DNA from: Sclerotinia nivalis
Taxonomy: Eukaryota; Ascomycota; Leotiomycetes; Helotiales; Sclerotiniaceae
DNA: 64,000 bases
Direction: 5' to 3'
Assembly: GCA_029531795.1 (NCBI GenBank)
Contig: JAPEIS010000004.1
Location: 1-64,000 of the forward strand
Within the stretch, counting starts at the first letter, position 1, and every line of letters starts with the position of its first letter. The translations under genes and the position numbers were made by a program. Shown here in pieces: positions 10,669-21,356 of the stretch. The notes beneath the pieces were generated by a model that searched no databases, had not been told where the DNA came from, and saw nothing but the letters and a program-made list of their open reading frames with translations.

Positions 10669-13600
10669 ATGGCTAATTATCAAATCTCCCTTTCTTCTTC
10701 TAATTCTTTCGAATTTGATACTAATGAATTATTTAGTGATTTCAGAGACTCTGGGGATTTCAAGGCCAAGTTGGCTTTTCAAGAAATTAATGAAATATCA
10801 TTTCTTTCTTATTATTCAGCATTTCAATTTGTTCTTTGTGATATTTGTCAAATTTGTATTCAAAGTTTCAAAAGTCATCTACAAGATAAGCATCTTTTTG
10901 ATTTGAATCTTATTCATAAAAGAGAAGTGATACGAAAAGCTTGTGATATATATGATTCTTTAAGTATTGAATCAATTGATCAAAATCTTCGCTTGATTCA
11001 CTTATTCAAATCCGAATTTACCTTAACCCCATTTCCTCAATTACTTCTTAAATCCTATCATCAATGTTCTATTTGTGATATAATAAAATCTAATTTACAA
11101 AATCTAAAAAAACATTTCAATTCCAATCATAAAGATATTGCTACAGATTTGCGTCTTAATTTTATTCAAAATATTTCTGGACAAGAGTTACTTCCAAATC
11201 GTTTCTTTTTTGAAGTTCAAATCAAAGAAAAGAATCTTTCTAATGAAAATTCTAATTCAATTCAAAATGATATTATTGAAGATGATGATGAATTAGATAA
11301 TGATTTATTATCTTCCTCTCTCAATTTGAATTTGATTAAAAAGAATTGGAAGAATAGTTTTGATTCTAAATTGAAGAGTATCGAAAAAAAGGTTGATTCT
11401 ATTAAAGTTGGTAGAGAAAATCTTACCCCATTTCAAGAGCGTACTAGATATATTGAATATATTCAAAAGTTTAATATCAATGATCTAAAATCGTGCTCCA
11501 ATTTTCACATTGATAATCTTAATCCTTTTTTCCCTAAATTATATTTCAATATTATTCTTTCGAATTTAGAAATCCTTTTATATTTGAGTTTAGAAAAAGT
11601 AGTGTTTCTGAATAAATCTCATTTAAATATTCTGAATAGCTTTGAAAAAGATAAAATCAGAAATAAAGGATTCAAACCCCTTCACAATTCCAATAGTTGC
11701 AATAAATATTTTGCTTTCTTTAAATCATTTTTTAGTTTTATTTTATTCACCTCTTATTTTCATTCTAATAAATTTTATTCTGATTTTAAAAATTTGAAAG
11801 CGAAAGTGAGGGAATTACTTTTAAAAGCTCATTCTTTTAATGAAATTTTAGATTCTGAAAAGACTCTAGAATTCACTATTAAGAAGAGCAAAAAGTCCTT
11901 TCTCAAAAAAGCAAGTAAGGTTAAATTTGATAGTTTGAATTTAAATCAAGAAGATAATGATTTAGTTCCTTCTGAAAATTCAAGTGATTCCGAGGAATCT
12001 AATTCAGATGATTTAAATGAATTAGACGAGTTAAATGATTCAGATGATTCGAATGATTCAAATGATTCATCTAATTCGTCTAATTCATCTAAATCATCTG
12101 ATTTAGATTTTTCGAAATCTAATTCTAATCCTATTATTGAAAATTTTATTGAAATTAATGATTCAGATAATGAATTTTTGATTGAAATGAGAGATTTAAT
12201 TTTAGACATTATAATTATTTGTTTCAAACAGAAAACTGATTTAAATATTTTTGATAGTCCTATTAATTGCTTCTTCGCATGTCAATCCATTCGAAATAAT
12301 AATTCCATTAAAGATACTCTTCAAATGTCCCAATATTATTCCCATTTCATTTATTGTAGTCAACTATGCATTATTGAATATTCCATTCGTCAATTGTTAG
12401 TTAATCCCACTTATAATTTAAATTCAATTTTATCTCGATTTATGAATAATTACTTTCAAAATCATACTCAAAATGCTTTAGCCGAAATTCTATTGCATCG
12501 AAATTATGCATTTAAAGTGAATAAAGAATTGTCTAGCGAGAGTTCTATCATTATTAGTTCTATTCATTCAAATACGCTTTCTTATAAAGATATTACAATT
12601 AGTGTGGATGATCTAAAGAAGCTATTTAAATCGATATTAGACTCTACTTATTCTTTCTTTAATGAATCAATTCTAATGAATATTGATTTAGGAGAATTTT
12701 CACATATAAGATTGGAAGAATTCAGTAAATATGAAAATCGTGAAGATACAACTCCTTTTAAATCTTTCAAAAATTTTCATCCAAATGTCAAATCTAATGA
12801 TGAATATCTAATCAATAAAGTGATTGAAATTGAAAGATTACGAGATCATTTCTTTACAATTTCGAATAATAATTTGAAGTTGAATAAATCGAATTATAAG
12901 AATTACTTGAAGAATATTTCGAAATTTAAGAAGATGCTTTTCTTACTAATTCATTTGACTAGTGGTTTACCTTCAAGAGGTAGTGAATTATGTACTTTAA
13001 GATATCAGAATTCGAATAAAGATCAGAGAGAACTATTTTTAGATATTGGTAGTTCCTTATTTATTACTAATATCTCTGCTGATAAATCAAGATCTCGTAC
13101 AGAATCCCGTGCCTCTAAGCTTAAATACCTCCCTATATCAGTTTCGAATATTTTGTTAAAATACATTGTTTGCGTTGACCCTTTTATAAAAGCACTAAAT
13201 ATCACTAATTCCAAATTCGATTTCAATTTAATGAATGCCTATTTAGGGTATTTCAATAAGCGTTCTCTCGTTTCTTCAGATCTAGCGTATCTTCTTCAAA
13301 AATATTCCCAAACAATATTAGATCTTAATTTGAATCTTCAAAAATACAGACAAATAATTGTAGGAATTATGAGAGAATTTATGAAAGAAAAGATTAACTT
13401 AAGTGATTTAACTCTTGAAGATGATTTGATTCAAGCTAACGCACATCAAATTCAGAGTAGTTTAATGGGACACAATTCTGAAATCGATTTTATGCATTAT
13501 GGTCGTTCTATCACTACATTCAAAAATATCCCCTTGAATAAGCAGAATAAATATTTAGAATTAAGTTTACGTTTTCATGAATTTTTTGGGTTGAGAGATT

Positions 13601-13707
13601 ATATGATTGAATTGAATCCTTTTATTAATAGTATAAATATTAGGAATCAAATTATATCAAGAGAAAAGGATTCGAACTATTATATATCACATATATTATA
13701 TTATTAA
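10669..13707 (+). pseudogene. Zn-finger/recombinase-like half of a subtelomeric helicase gene, copy 2 (3'-truncated)
   Basis: A 1012-codon open frame from ATG 10669. It starts with two finger motifs (C-D-I-C ... H ... H around residue 60 and C-S-I-C ... H ... H around 135), an acidic Ser/Asn/Asp-rich stretch (residues 430-490), then the tyrosine-recombinase-like block: LPSRGSELCTLRY (Arg), ADKSRSRTE (Lys region), KYRQIIVGIMREF and LMGHNSEIDFMHYG (His...Tyr), residues about 765-960. At residue about 1000 it departs from copy 3 and ends inside a 39-bp tandem repeat. No helicase domain follows. The frame has no internal stop, so a shortened protein with only the recombinase-like part could in principle be made. 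Its AT-rich codon use fits the element, not the esterase and lipase genes at the right of the window. Confidence 0.85.
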
Positions 13708-13792
13708 TAATATTACTATTATATATTACATATATTATATTATTAATAATATTACTATTATATATCACATATATTACATTATTAATAATATT
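13676..13792 (+). repeat. 39-bp tandem repeat, exactly three copies
   Basis: Units ACTATTATATATCACATATA... begin at 13676, 13715 and 13754, each 39 bp, differing at one or two bases. The first unit lies inside the end of the copy 2 reading frame and supplies its last residues and stop, so this repeat sits at the breakpoint where the helicase half was lost. Confidence 0.95.
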
Positions 13793-14128
13793 ATTAATAA
13801 CTCTTAATCCTTTAATATAATATAAATATAATTTAAAACCTTGAATATTATAAATTCAATACCATTATAAAATCACAAAATTATTCAAAATATTATTAAT
13901 ATAAATTATTTCATTTATTCTATCTAAAATCTTAAAACTATATTATATAAAATGTAGGTTTTTATATTTAGAATAATAACATTAAAAATTTATTATCTAT
14001 TAATATAAAAATCATTTAATCTTTGCATTTCAATTTCATTATTAAAAATATTAATGATTTAAAATAATGATTTATAATTTCAACTCAAAGTAACTTCCCC
14101 AAAAAAAAATCAATAAAAAAAGTCTGAA
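13793..14128. other. AT-rich centre of the inverted helicase pair
   Basis: About 335 bases of A/T-dominated sequence without an open frame, between the truncated end of copy 2 and the 3' end of copy 3. It may be 3' flank of copy 3. Confidence 0.6.
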
Positions 14129-17100
14129 TCACTTTAATTCTTTAATAAGAAAATAGAAACCATAAATAGAATCTGTATCAATCTCTTCAATATGCTTTTT
14201 ACTTAGAAACTTCTTATAAAAAGTAAATCGATTATTAATAGTCTCAGGGTGAAAAAAGGTTTTAAGAAATTCATTCGACGGATTATTAGACCAAAGGAAA
14301 TCATGAATTTGCTGTCTAGTATCCCAAATAAAAGCAAGTAAAAAAATCATATAAAATTTAGGAAAAATACAATCTTCTTTATTATTCATTCTTTTTAAAA
14401 CAGAACAGAAATGAGTAGGAAATAAACATTTAAAACAACAACTATCTAGAACTAAAGAAATATTGAAATTATTAAATTCTCTTGTTTTCTTCTCTATAAA
14501 ATGATCTTCTAAATAATCATTCCAACTAGAACAATCACTAAATTTATAATCTCCCCCTACAAAAGATTCATCTAAATCATATAATTGAATTATACTACAA
14601 ATCCAACACTTATTTAAATATAAATCAGTTACTACTATATAAACAACCCTCCTCCTCCTCTTATTTTCAATTCTTTGAACTCTTATATAATAAACTTGCA
14701 TATTTTTAAACTCCTCTCTTTTTATACATAAATCACACATCTCCTAAAAGGGTAAACATTCTTCTGTAATATTATTATCTAAATATAAATCGATAACTTT
14801 TCGTCTACATATAGATTCCCTTAAATATTTACGTAATTCGATTCTATCTGAATCAAAATCACTAGGTTTATCATTCTCTTCAGATTTATTATAAAAGAAA
14901 CAAGACTCACTAAATCTTAAATCTCTTCCCCCCCTACTAGAACCCTATAAAAATCCAATAAAAGACCAACAAAATTTAAAATAAATCACTAAACACACAC
15001 TAGAATAATCAATTCCTTCTTCTAAACCAGATATACTAACGATAATTCGATTAAAATCATTAAAAACATTAAAAAAATCATTTAACACGCGATTTTGCTC
15101 CAATAAACCTAAATCAGAATGATAAAAAGAACAATTTAAAAAACTAGACAAGGAATTTACATCTTTTTTAGAAGGACCAAAAATAATGATTTTATCCTTA
15201 TTACTTAAAAATGACGTGATTTTAAAATCTTCAATATAAGTTCGAACTTCAGTAAATTGATTTTCTATATTGAATGAATCAAAGATCTTAGCTTTATAAA
15301 CAATATTATTTCGAGTACTAGGTGCTCTAATAATTGAAATATTCTGTAAAGATAAATGATTCATTAATTGCTTTTCAATAGAAAGAGGCAAGGTACCAGT
15401 TAAAAAAACGAATTGACATTTAGTCAATAATAGAGATCTAAAACGAAACATAATATTACGATAATGAGAGCTAGTAACTAATAAATGACACTCATCAATT
15501 ATAAATCGATCTATCTTCTTTTCATTAATCAATTCAGTCAACTTCACTATAAAGCTTTCTTTGATAATTGATTCAATACTAATTAAAGTAAGATTTTTAA
15601 ACTCTCGATTTTCTTCCCAAACGGAACAAGGAATATTGAAACTTTTAGCTCTATTTAAAATATCAGCTTTTAAAGCAATCAAAGGGATAATCACAATAGT
15701 AATTTTGGAAGTTATTAATGAACTAGTCAATAAATAGCTTAAAGATTTACCACTATTAGTAGGCAAAACCCCTAAAATATATGGAACTTTTAATAATATA
15801 CTTTTTATCAAAGTCTCCTGTTCTGAGATTCTAAAAGAGGCAGTTGAATCATTTAAGAACTCTCTCAATAATTGATTCAATATAATATTAGAAGAAGCAG
15901 TATTAGAAAATGATTGAAATTCTGAAACTTTCAATTTTTTAATCATTCTATTAGAATTATCATCAATAGAACTACTCTGTCGATGATGCTTGCGAGGATT
16001 GATTGAATCGGATTCTTTACTATATCTAACTAATAGACTATTTAATATTGAATCTTTTTCTTTTAATATAGTTTGATTCCTAATAGTCAAACTACTAACA
16101 AAAGGACTTACTTCAACCCTATAATCTTTCAACCCGAGAAATTCATGAAATCGCAAACTTAATTCTAAATATTTATTTTGCTTATTTAAAGGAATATTTT
16201 TAAATGTAGTCCTAGAACGCCCATAATGCATATAATCAATATCTGAAGTATGTCCCATTAAACTACTTTGAATTTGATGTGCGCTAGCTTCATTCAAATC
16301 ATCTTCAAGAGTTAAATCACTTAAATTAATCTTTTCTTTCATAAATTCTCTCATAATTCCTACAATTATTTGTCTATATTTTTGAAGATTCAAATTAAGA
16401 TCTAATATTGATTCAGAATATTTTTTAAGAATATAAGAAAGATCGGAAGAAACGAGAGAACGTTGATTGAAATACCCTAAATAGGGATTCATTAAATTGA
16501 AATCGAATTTAGTACTAGTAATATTCAATGCTTTTATAAAAGGATCAACACAAACAATATATTTTAATAAGATATTAGAAACAGATATAGGTAAATATTT
16601 AAGCTTTGAAGCACGAAGTTCTGTACGAGATCTTGATTTATCAGCAGAGATATTTGTAATAAATAAAGAACTTCCAATATCTAAAAACAGTTCTCTCTGA
16701 TCTTTATTAGAATTCTGATACCTTAATGTACACAATTCAGTACCTCTTGAAGGTAAACCACTAGTTAAATGAATTAGTAATAAAAGCATCTTCTTGAATT
16801 TCAAAATATCTTTAAGGTAATTCTTATAATTCGATTTATTCAACTTTAAATTATTGTTCGAAATTACAAAGAAATGATCTCTTAATCTTTCAATATCAAT
16901 CACTTTATTGATTAGAAATTCGTCATTAAACTTAACATTGGGATGAAAATCTTTGAATGATTTAAAAGGAGTTTTATTTTCACGATCTTCATATTTACTA
17001 AAATCTTCCAATCTAATGTGTGAGAATTCACCCAAATCAATATTCATTAAAATTGATTCATTAAAAAAAGAATAAGTAGAATTTAAAATCGATTTAAATA

Positions 17101-19026
17101 GCTCCTTTAGATTATCCACACGAATAGTAATATCTCTATAAGAAAGCGTATTCACTTGAGTAGAGCTAATAATAATTAAACTCTCATTAGATAATTCTTT
17201 ATTCACTTTAAAAGCATAACTTCGATGCAATAGAATTTCAGCTAATGCATTTTGACTATGATTCTGAAAGTAATTAATCATAAATCTAGATAAAATCGAA
17301 TTCAAAATATAAGTGGGATGAATGATTAATTGACGAATAGAATATTCAACTACGAATAATTGACTACAATAAATAAAATGAGAATAAAATTGGGATAATT
17401 GAAGGGTATCTCGAATGGAATTATTATTTCTAATAGATTGGCAAGCGAAGAAGCAATTAATAGGACTATCGAAGATATTTAAATCAGTCTTTTGTTTAAA
17501 GCATATAATTATAATATCTAAAATTAAATCTCTCATCTCAATCAATAATTCATTATCTGAATCATTAATTTTAATAAAATTTTCAATAATATTATTAGAA
17601 TCATTTTCTAAAGAATTCAATTCAGATGATTTAAATGAATCAGATGAATCAGATGAAACAGATGAATCATTTGAATCATCTGAATCATCTGACTCATTTA
17701 AATCATCCGAATTAGATTCTTCAGAATCGCTTAAAACAATCGAATTATTATTCTCTTCTTGATTCAAATTCAAACTATTAAATTTGACCTTATTAGCTCT
17801 TTTAATGAAAGACTTTTTACTGCTTTTTATATTAGATTCTAAAAACCTTTCAGAATCTAGAATCTCATTGAAATCCACAGCTTTTTTAAGTAATTCAATC
17901 ACTTTAGCTCTTAAATCATTAAAATCAGAATAAAAAACATTAGGGTGTTTGAAAGAGGTATACATAATGAAACTAAAAAAGGTTTGAAAAAAAGTGAAAT
18001 ATTTAGTACGACTATTAGGATTATGAAGAGGTTTAAACCCCTTATTTCTAATCTTATCTTTTTCAAAGCTATTCAAAATATTTAGATGAGATTTATTCAG
18101 AAATACTACTTTCTCTAAACTTAGATATAATAAGATTTCTAAATTAGAAAGGATTGAGCTATACGACTCTCAGATACAATATGAAAATTAGAACAAGATT
18201 TTAAATCATTAATATCAAACTTTTGAATATATTCAATATATCTAGTACGTTCTTGAAATGGAGTAAGATTTTCTAAACCAACTTTAGTAGAATTAATCTT
18301 TTGTTCGATACCCTTTAATTTAGAATCAAAAGTATTCTTCCAATTCTTTTTAATTAAATTCAAATTGAGAGAAGAAGATGATAAATCATTATCTAATTCA
18401 TCATTTACTTCAATAATATCATTTCGAATTGAATTAGAATTTTCATTAGAATGATTCTTTTCTTTAATTTGAACTTCGAAAAATAAACGATTAGATAATA
18501 ACTCTTGCCCTGAAATATTCTTGATTAAATCAAAACGCAGATCGAAAGCAATATCTTTATGATTAGAATTGAGATGTTTTTTTAGATTTTTTAGATTAGA
18601 TTTAATGAGATTACAAATAGAACATTGAAATAGAGATTTAAGAGGTAATTCAGGAAAACAAAGAATAGAAAATTCAGATTGAAATAATTGAATTAATTTT
18701 AGATTGTTTTTCATAGATTCAATGCTTAAGGAATTATAAATAATACAGGCTTTTTGAATCAATTCTTTTTTATGAAGTGAATTTAAATCGAAAAAGTGTT
18801 TTTCCTGAAGATGAATTTTGAAGTTTTGAATACAAACTCCACAGATATCACAAAGAATAAATTGAAATGCAGAATAATAAGAAATAAATGAAACTTCATT
18901 AATCTCTTGAAAAGCTAATTTAGTTTGAAAGTCCCCAGTTTCTCTAAAATGACTAAATAATTCATTAGTATTGAATTCGAAATAATTAGAAGAAGAATTG
19001 GAAAGAGAGTTTTGATAATTAGCCAT
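14129..19026 (-). pseudogene. Subtelomeric Zn-finger/recombinase-like/RecQ helicase gene, copy 3 (nearly full length)
   Basis: Read on the minus strand from ATG 19026. Segment 19026-18139 holds the two fingers; a junction at 18151-18176 replaces about 45 bases of copy 2 by 26 unrelated ones and shifts the frame. The new frame is then open from about 18150 to a TAG at 14947-14945, continues in the same frame to a TAG at 14746-14744 and ends at 14129. Visible motifs: LPSRGTELCTLRY (Arg), LMGHTSDIDYMHYG (His...Tyr), helicase motif I PTNSGKS (about 15760), motif II IDECH (about 15490), LTGTLP (motif III), the SSRGGRD motif VI just after the first TAG, and a Cys-rich tail (CDLC, CWIC, CCFKC). Both stops can be Gln codons hit by one transition. 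Total about 1600 codons. It is the best guide to the intact architecture of copy 2. Confidence 0.87.
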
Positions 19027-19030
19027 TTTT

Positions 19031-19325
19031 AATAAGAATTTAAAGGTTTCGAAGGATTTGAAGGTTTCGAAGGGTTTGAAGGTCTTGAAGGGTTTGAATG
19101 TCTTGAAGGGTTTGAAGGTTTTGAAGGGTTTGAAGGTTTCGAAGAATAGATTTCGAAGAGTGTGAAGGTCTTGAAAGGTTTCGAAGGGTGTGAAGGTTTT
19201 GAAGGGTTTGAAGGTTTCGAAGAATAGATTTCGAGGAATTGGAAGAATCTGAAGATTTCGAAGAGTATGAAGGTTTTAAAGGTCTTGAAGGGTTTGAAGG
19301 TTTTGATTTAGAACTGAATTCTGAA
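19031..19325 (+). repeat. GAAGGTTT/GAAGGGTTT minisatellite in the leader of copy 3
   Basis: Alternating GAAGGGTTT, GAAGGTTTC and GAAGGTCTT units fill almost 300 bases directly before the start codon of copy 3 (minus strand sense CCCTTCAAACCTTC). Copy 2 has only a few related units at 10560-10650, so this is an expansion of a leader motif. A block of about 60 bases containing GAAGAATAGATTTCGA is itself duplicated (about 19140 and 19225). Confidence 0.85.
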
Positions 19326-19600
19326 GAATAGAAATCAGAATAAAAGCTTCAATATCAATAGATCTCATTGTTTATTGATAGTTGCTATAGCAATACATTC
19401 TTTACTTACTATACAAAAGTCTAAGCTTTAAACAAATTCTAAATTGAACCCTCAAAGATTGATTAATATTTCTAATTTGATACAAATCCTTTGATTCAAA
19501 AGGTAATTCGATTCTGATTTTAAACAAATAAAATTAACTTAATTCTCTACACAATTCGATTTTGAAATTCATAAAAAGATTCAAATTGAATCGTAGAGGA

Positions 19601-19870
19601 GTGGTGACCAAATGATGACTTTTTGCAGGTCACCACTCCCCTGTTTTTATCAATTATCCAAGCGTTTTTTGTTCCTCTTCAAAATCAATCATTAGGGTTA
19701 ATACTACAGATCATACAATTCAAAAGATAATTCAATTCTAATTTGATAAAAAGTAAATTCAATTGATTCTCTATATGATTCGATTTTGAAATTTCAGAAA
19801 AGATCTAAATTGAATCGTAAAGAAGTGGTGACCAAATCGAGACTTTTTGCTGGGTCACCACTCCCCTATC
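19601..19870 (-). repeat. Inverted copies of the ~223-bp repeat
   Basis: GTGGTGACCAAAT occurs at 19601 and again at 19825, 224 bp apart, each followed by GACTTTTTGC and GGTCACCACTCCCC. One unit carries TTAGGGTTAA at 19692. In orientation and content these mirror the units at 9.77-10.37 kb. Confidence 0.85.
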
Positions 19871-19889
19871 AAAATGAGTCACCACTAGT

Positions 19890-19925
19890 GGTGACCACCA
19901 AAAAAATCCTTAGAATAATAGTTAG
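19890..19925 (-). repeat. Terminal sequence of helicase copy 3 (right end)
   Basis: The reverse complement starts CTAACTATTATTCTAAGG and reaches GGTCACC, matching 9703-9738 with about three differences. Immediately inside it is a second palindrome, GTCACCACTAGTGGTGAC. No matching short target duplication was found in the bases flanking the two outer ends. Confidence 0.85.
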
Positions 19926-19951
19926 ATTTCGCAGGGTAAGGGGAAGTAAGT

Positions 19952-20208
19952 GTTTGAAAAACCTCGATTGGGAAAGCGGTGACTTGCCGGCAGTATCGAA
20001 CTTCTTAGGGTTAACTTTGATCAATCATATCTTCATCCACGATTTTTTTATGATAATATAATTAAGTATAGTATTACTTCGTAGTACATAGACTTGGATT
20101 ATCAGATTTTCATTATTTTATTTAAAAGCTAGAAGTCTTCCTTAGGGTTAGAATGTTCGTTGTTTGAAAAACCTCGATTCGGAAGGCGGTGGACCCATCG
20201 GCAGTACC
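19952..20208 (+). repeat. Direct repeat in front of the kinase-like gene
   Basis: TGTTTGAAAAACCTCGATT is present at about 19951 and 20160 and the similarity extends about 50 bases (GGGAAAGCGGTG/GGAAGGCGGTG, CGGCAGTA). Each is associated with a TTAGGGTTA motif (20005 after the first, 20142 before the second). It is probably a duplication in the promoter region of the kinase-like gene. Confidence 0.75.
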
Positions 20209-20318
20209 ACGCTTTTCGCCAAATCGAGAAGTGCAGCATTACAACACCTACCTTTCATCAACCATAACTCCTCCTACAATTTCTCAATAATAAAATAAAT
20301 GATTGTGCTGTGTTTGTC

Positions 20319-21054
20319 ATGTTATTTAGAAGGGAATGCATACCTAAATTTCCAAAATCATATCCTGACCCGGACCCCATATTTACTCTTCTAAATGCGG
20401 ATGTAATACAGGAATATCCCTTACGATTAAAATATGTACCTTCCTATCTCACTATCAACGTTATATCGAATTTGCCTAGATATTCAGCACGGGAGATCAT
20501 ATTCACCAAAAAACTCATGGGTACTGGGTATATCGCGAAAGTCTCTATCAACGGGCAGGATATGTGCTGCAAGATGCTGGTGCCTACTCACAGCAAGGCG
20601 GTGCAGCGTGAATACAAATGTCTGAAGATTGCGGAATCTAAATACGCCTCTTCCATCAAAGCTCCTAAATTGATTGGTTTTGTTGTCGACAGAAGCGATA
20701 ATGAGGGAGTTATTGGGATTTTGGAAGAGTACATTCCGCATACAATGAATTTGGGTGGGTCTCAGGGGGATATCAAAGCCGTTGCTAACGATCGGAGGAG
20801 GAAGTGGGCGGCACAGATTAGGCGTAACATTAAGTTGCTGCATGAGATTGGTGTAGTGTGGGGTGATGGGAAGCCAGAGAATGTTCTTATCAATAATGAG
20901 ACGGACGATTGCTGTTTGGTTGATTTTGGGGGTAGTTGGACAGATGGGTGGGTTGATGCTCAGACTGAGCATCAACTGAGCAGCTCAGTTGATGGAGACG
21001 AAGGCTGGTGATGAGCAGGCTCTGACGAGGATTTTTGATTTCTTAGGTGTTTGA
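20319..21054 (+). pseudogene. Protein-kinase-like gene with a frameshifting insertion
   Basis: From ATG 20319 the frame encodes a compact kinase-like fold of the fungal small-kinase type: a K in CCKMLV (about residue 85), a hinge region ILEEYI, the catalytic-loop motif GVVWGDGKPENVLI (Trp-Gly-Asp in place of His-Gly-Asp) and the DFG motif in LVDFGG. After GGSWTDGWVDA the frame goes off the expected track and stops at 21009-21011. The expected C-terminal tail (METKAGDEQALTRIFDFLGV) is present in the next frame and ends at 21054. The cause is a 25-nt palindromic insertion at 20964-20988. Domain length (about 235 residues) is normal for this group, which lacks clear substrates. Unlike the repeats around it the sequence has normal base composition and no RIP stops. 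The short upstream ATG at 20299 is in another frame. Confidence 0.8.
20952..20991 (+). repeat. Double palindrome at the kinase-gene breakpoint
   Basis: GTTGATGCTCAG (20952-20963) is followed by one A and then its perfect reverse complement (20965-20976). Overlapping this, CAACTGAG (20973-20980), CAG, CTCAGTTG (20984-20991) is a second perfect inverted repeat. Removal of 25 bases rejoins the kinase reading frame. Confidence 0.9.
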
Positions 21055-21356
21055 ATTGCCGATAACAAGGGATACCATATCTTCAAATATAATTTGATAT
21101 TCAATCAATAATCAATATCACTCTATAAAACCAAAAGAAAATCAAAAGACAAAACTCACTCAGTCAAACTTCCATCTAAATCTTTTGTAACTGTGAGAGG
21201 CTAGACGACCTCGAATAACTCAAAAGTATAGGTTCAGATAAATCTATTAAGAAGTGCATACAGAATCATCTAAGCACAAAGGCCTCAATATATATATATA
21301 TAGAGGGAATATACTCTAGAGAATACTAGAATAGAACAGTATAGAATGCAATAGAA
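21055..21356. other. Spacer between kinase-like gene and LINE
   Basis: AT-rich, no gene seen. It contains the 3' flank of the kinase-like gene and a (TA)n tract at about 21290-21300. Confidence 0.5.

Noticed and set aside
9703..19925. Helitron or classical cut-and-paste DNA transposon as source of the inverted helicase pair
   Set aside because: No TC...CTRR ends, no Rep or DDE transposase and no target duplication were found; the helicase is RecQ-type, not Helitron Pif1-type.
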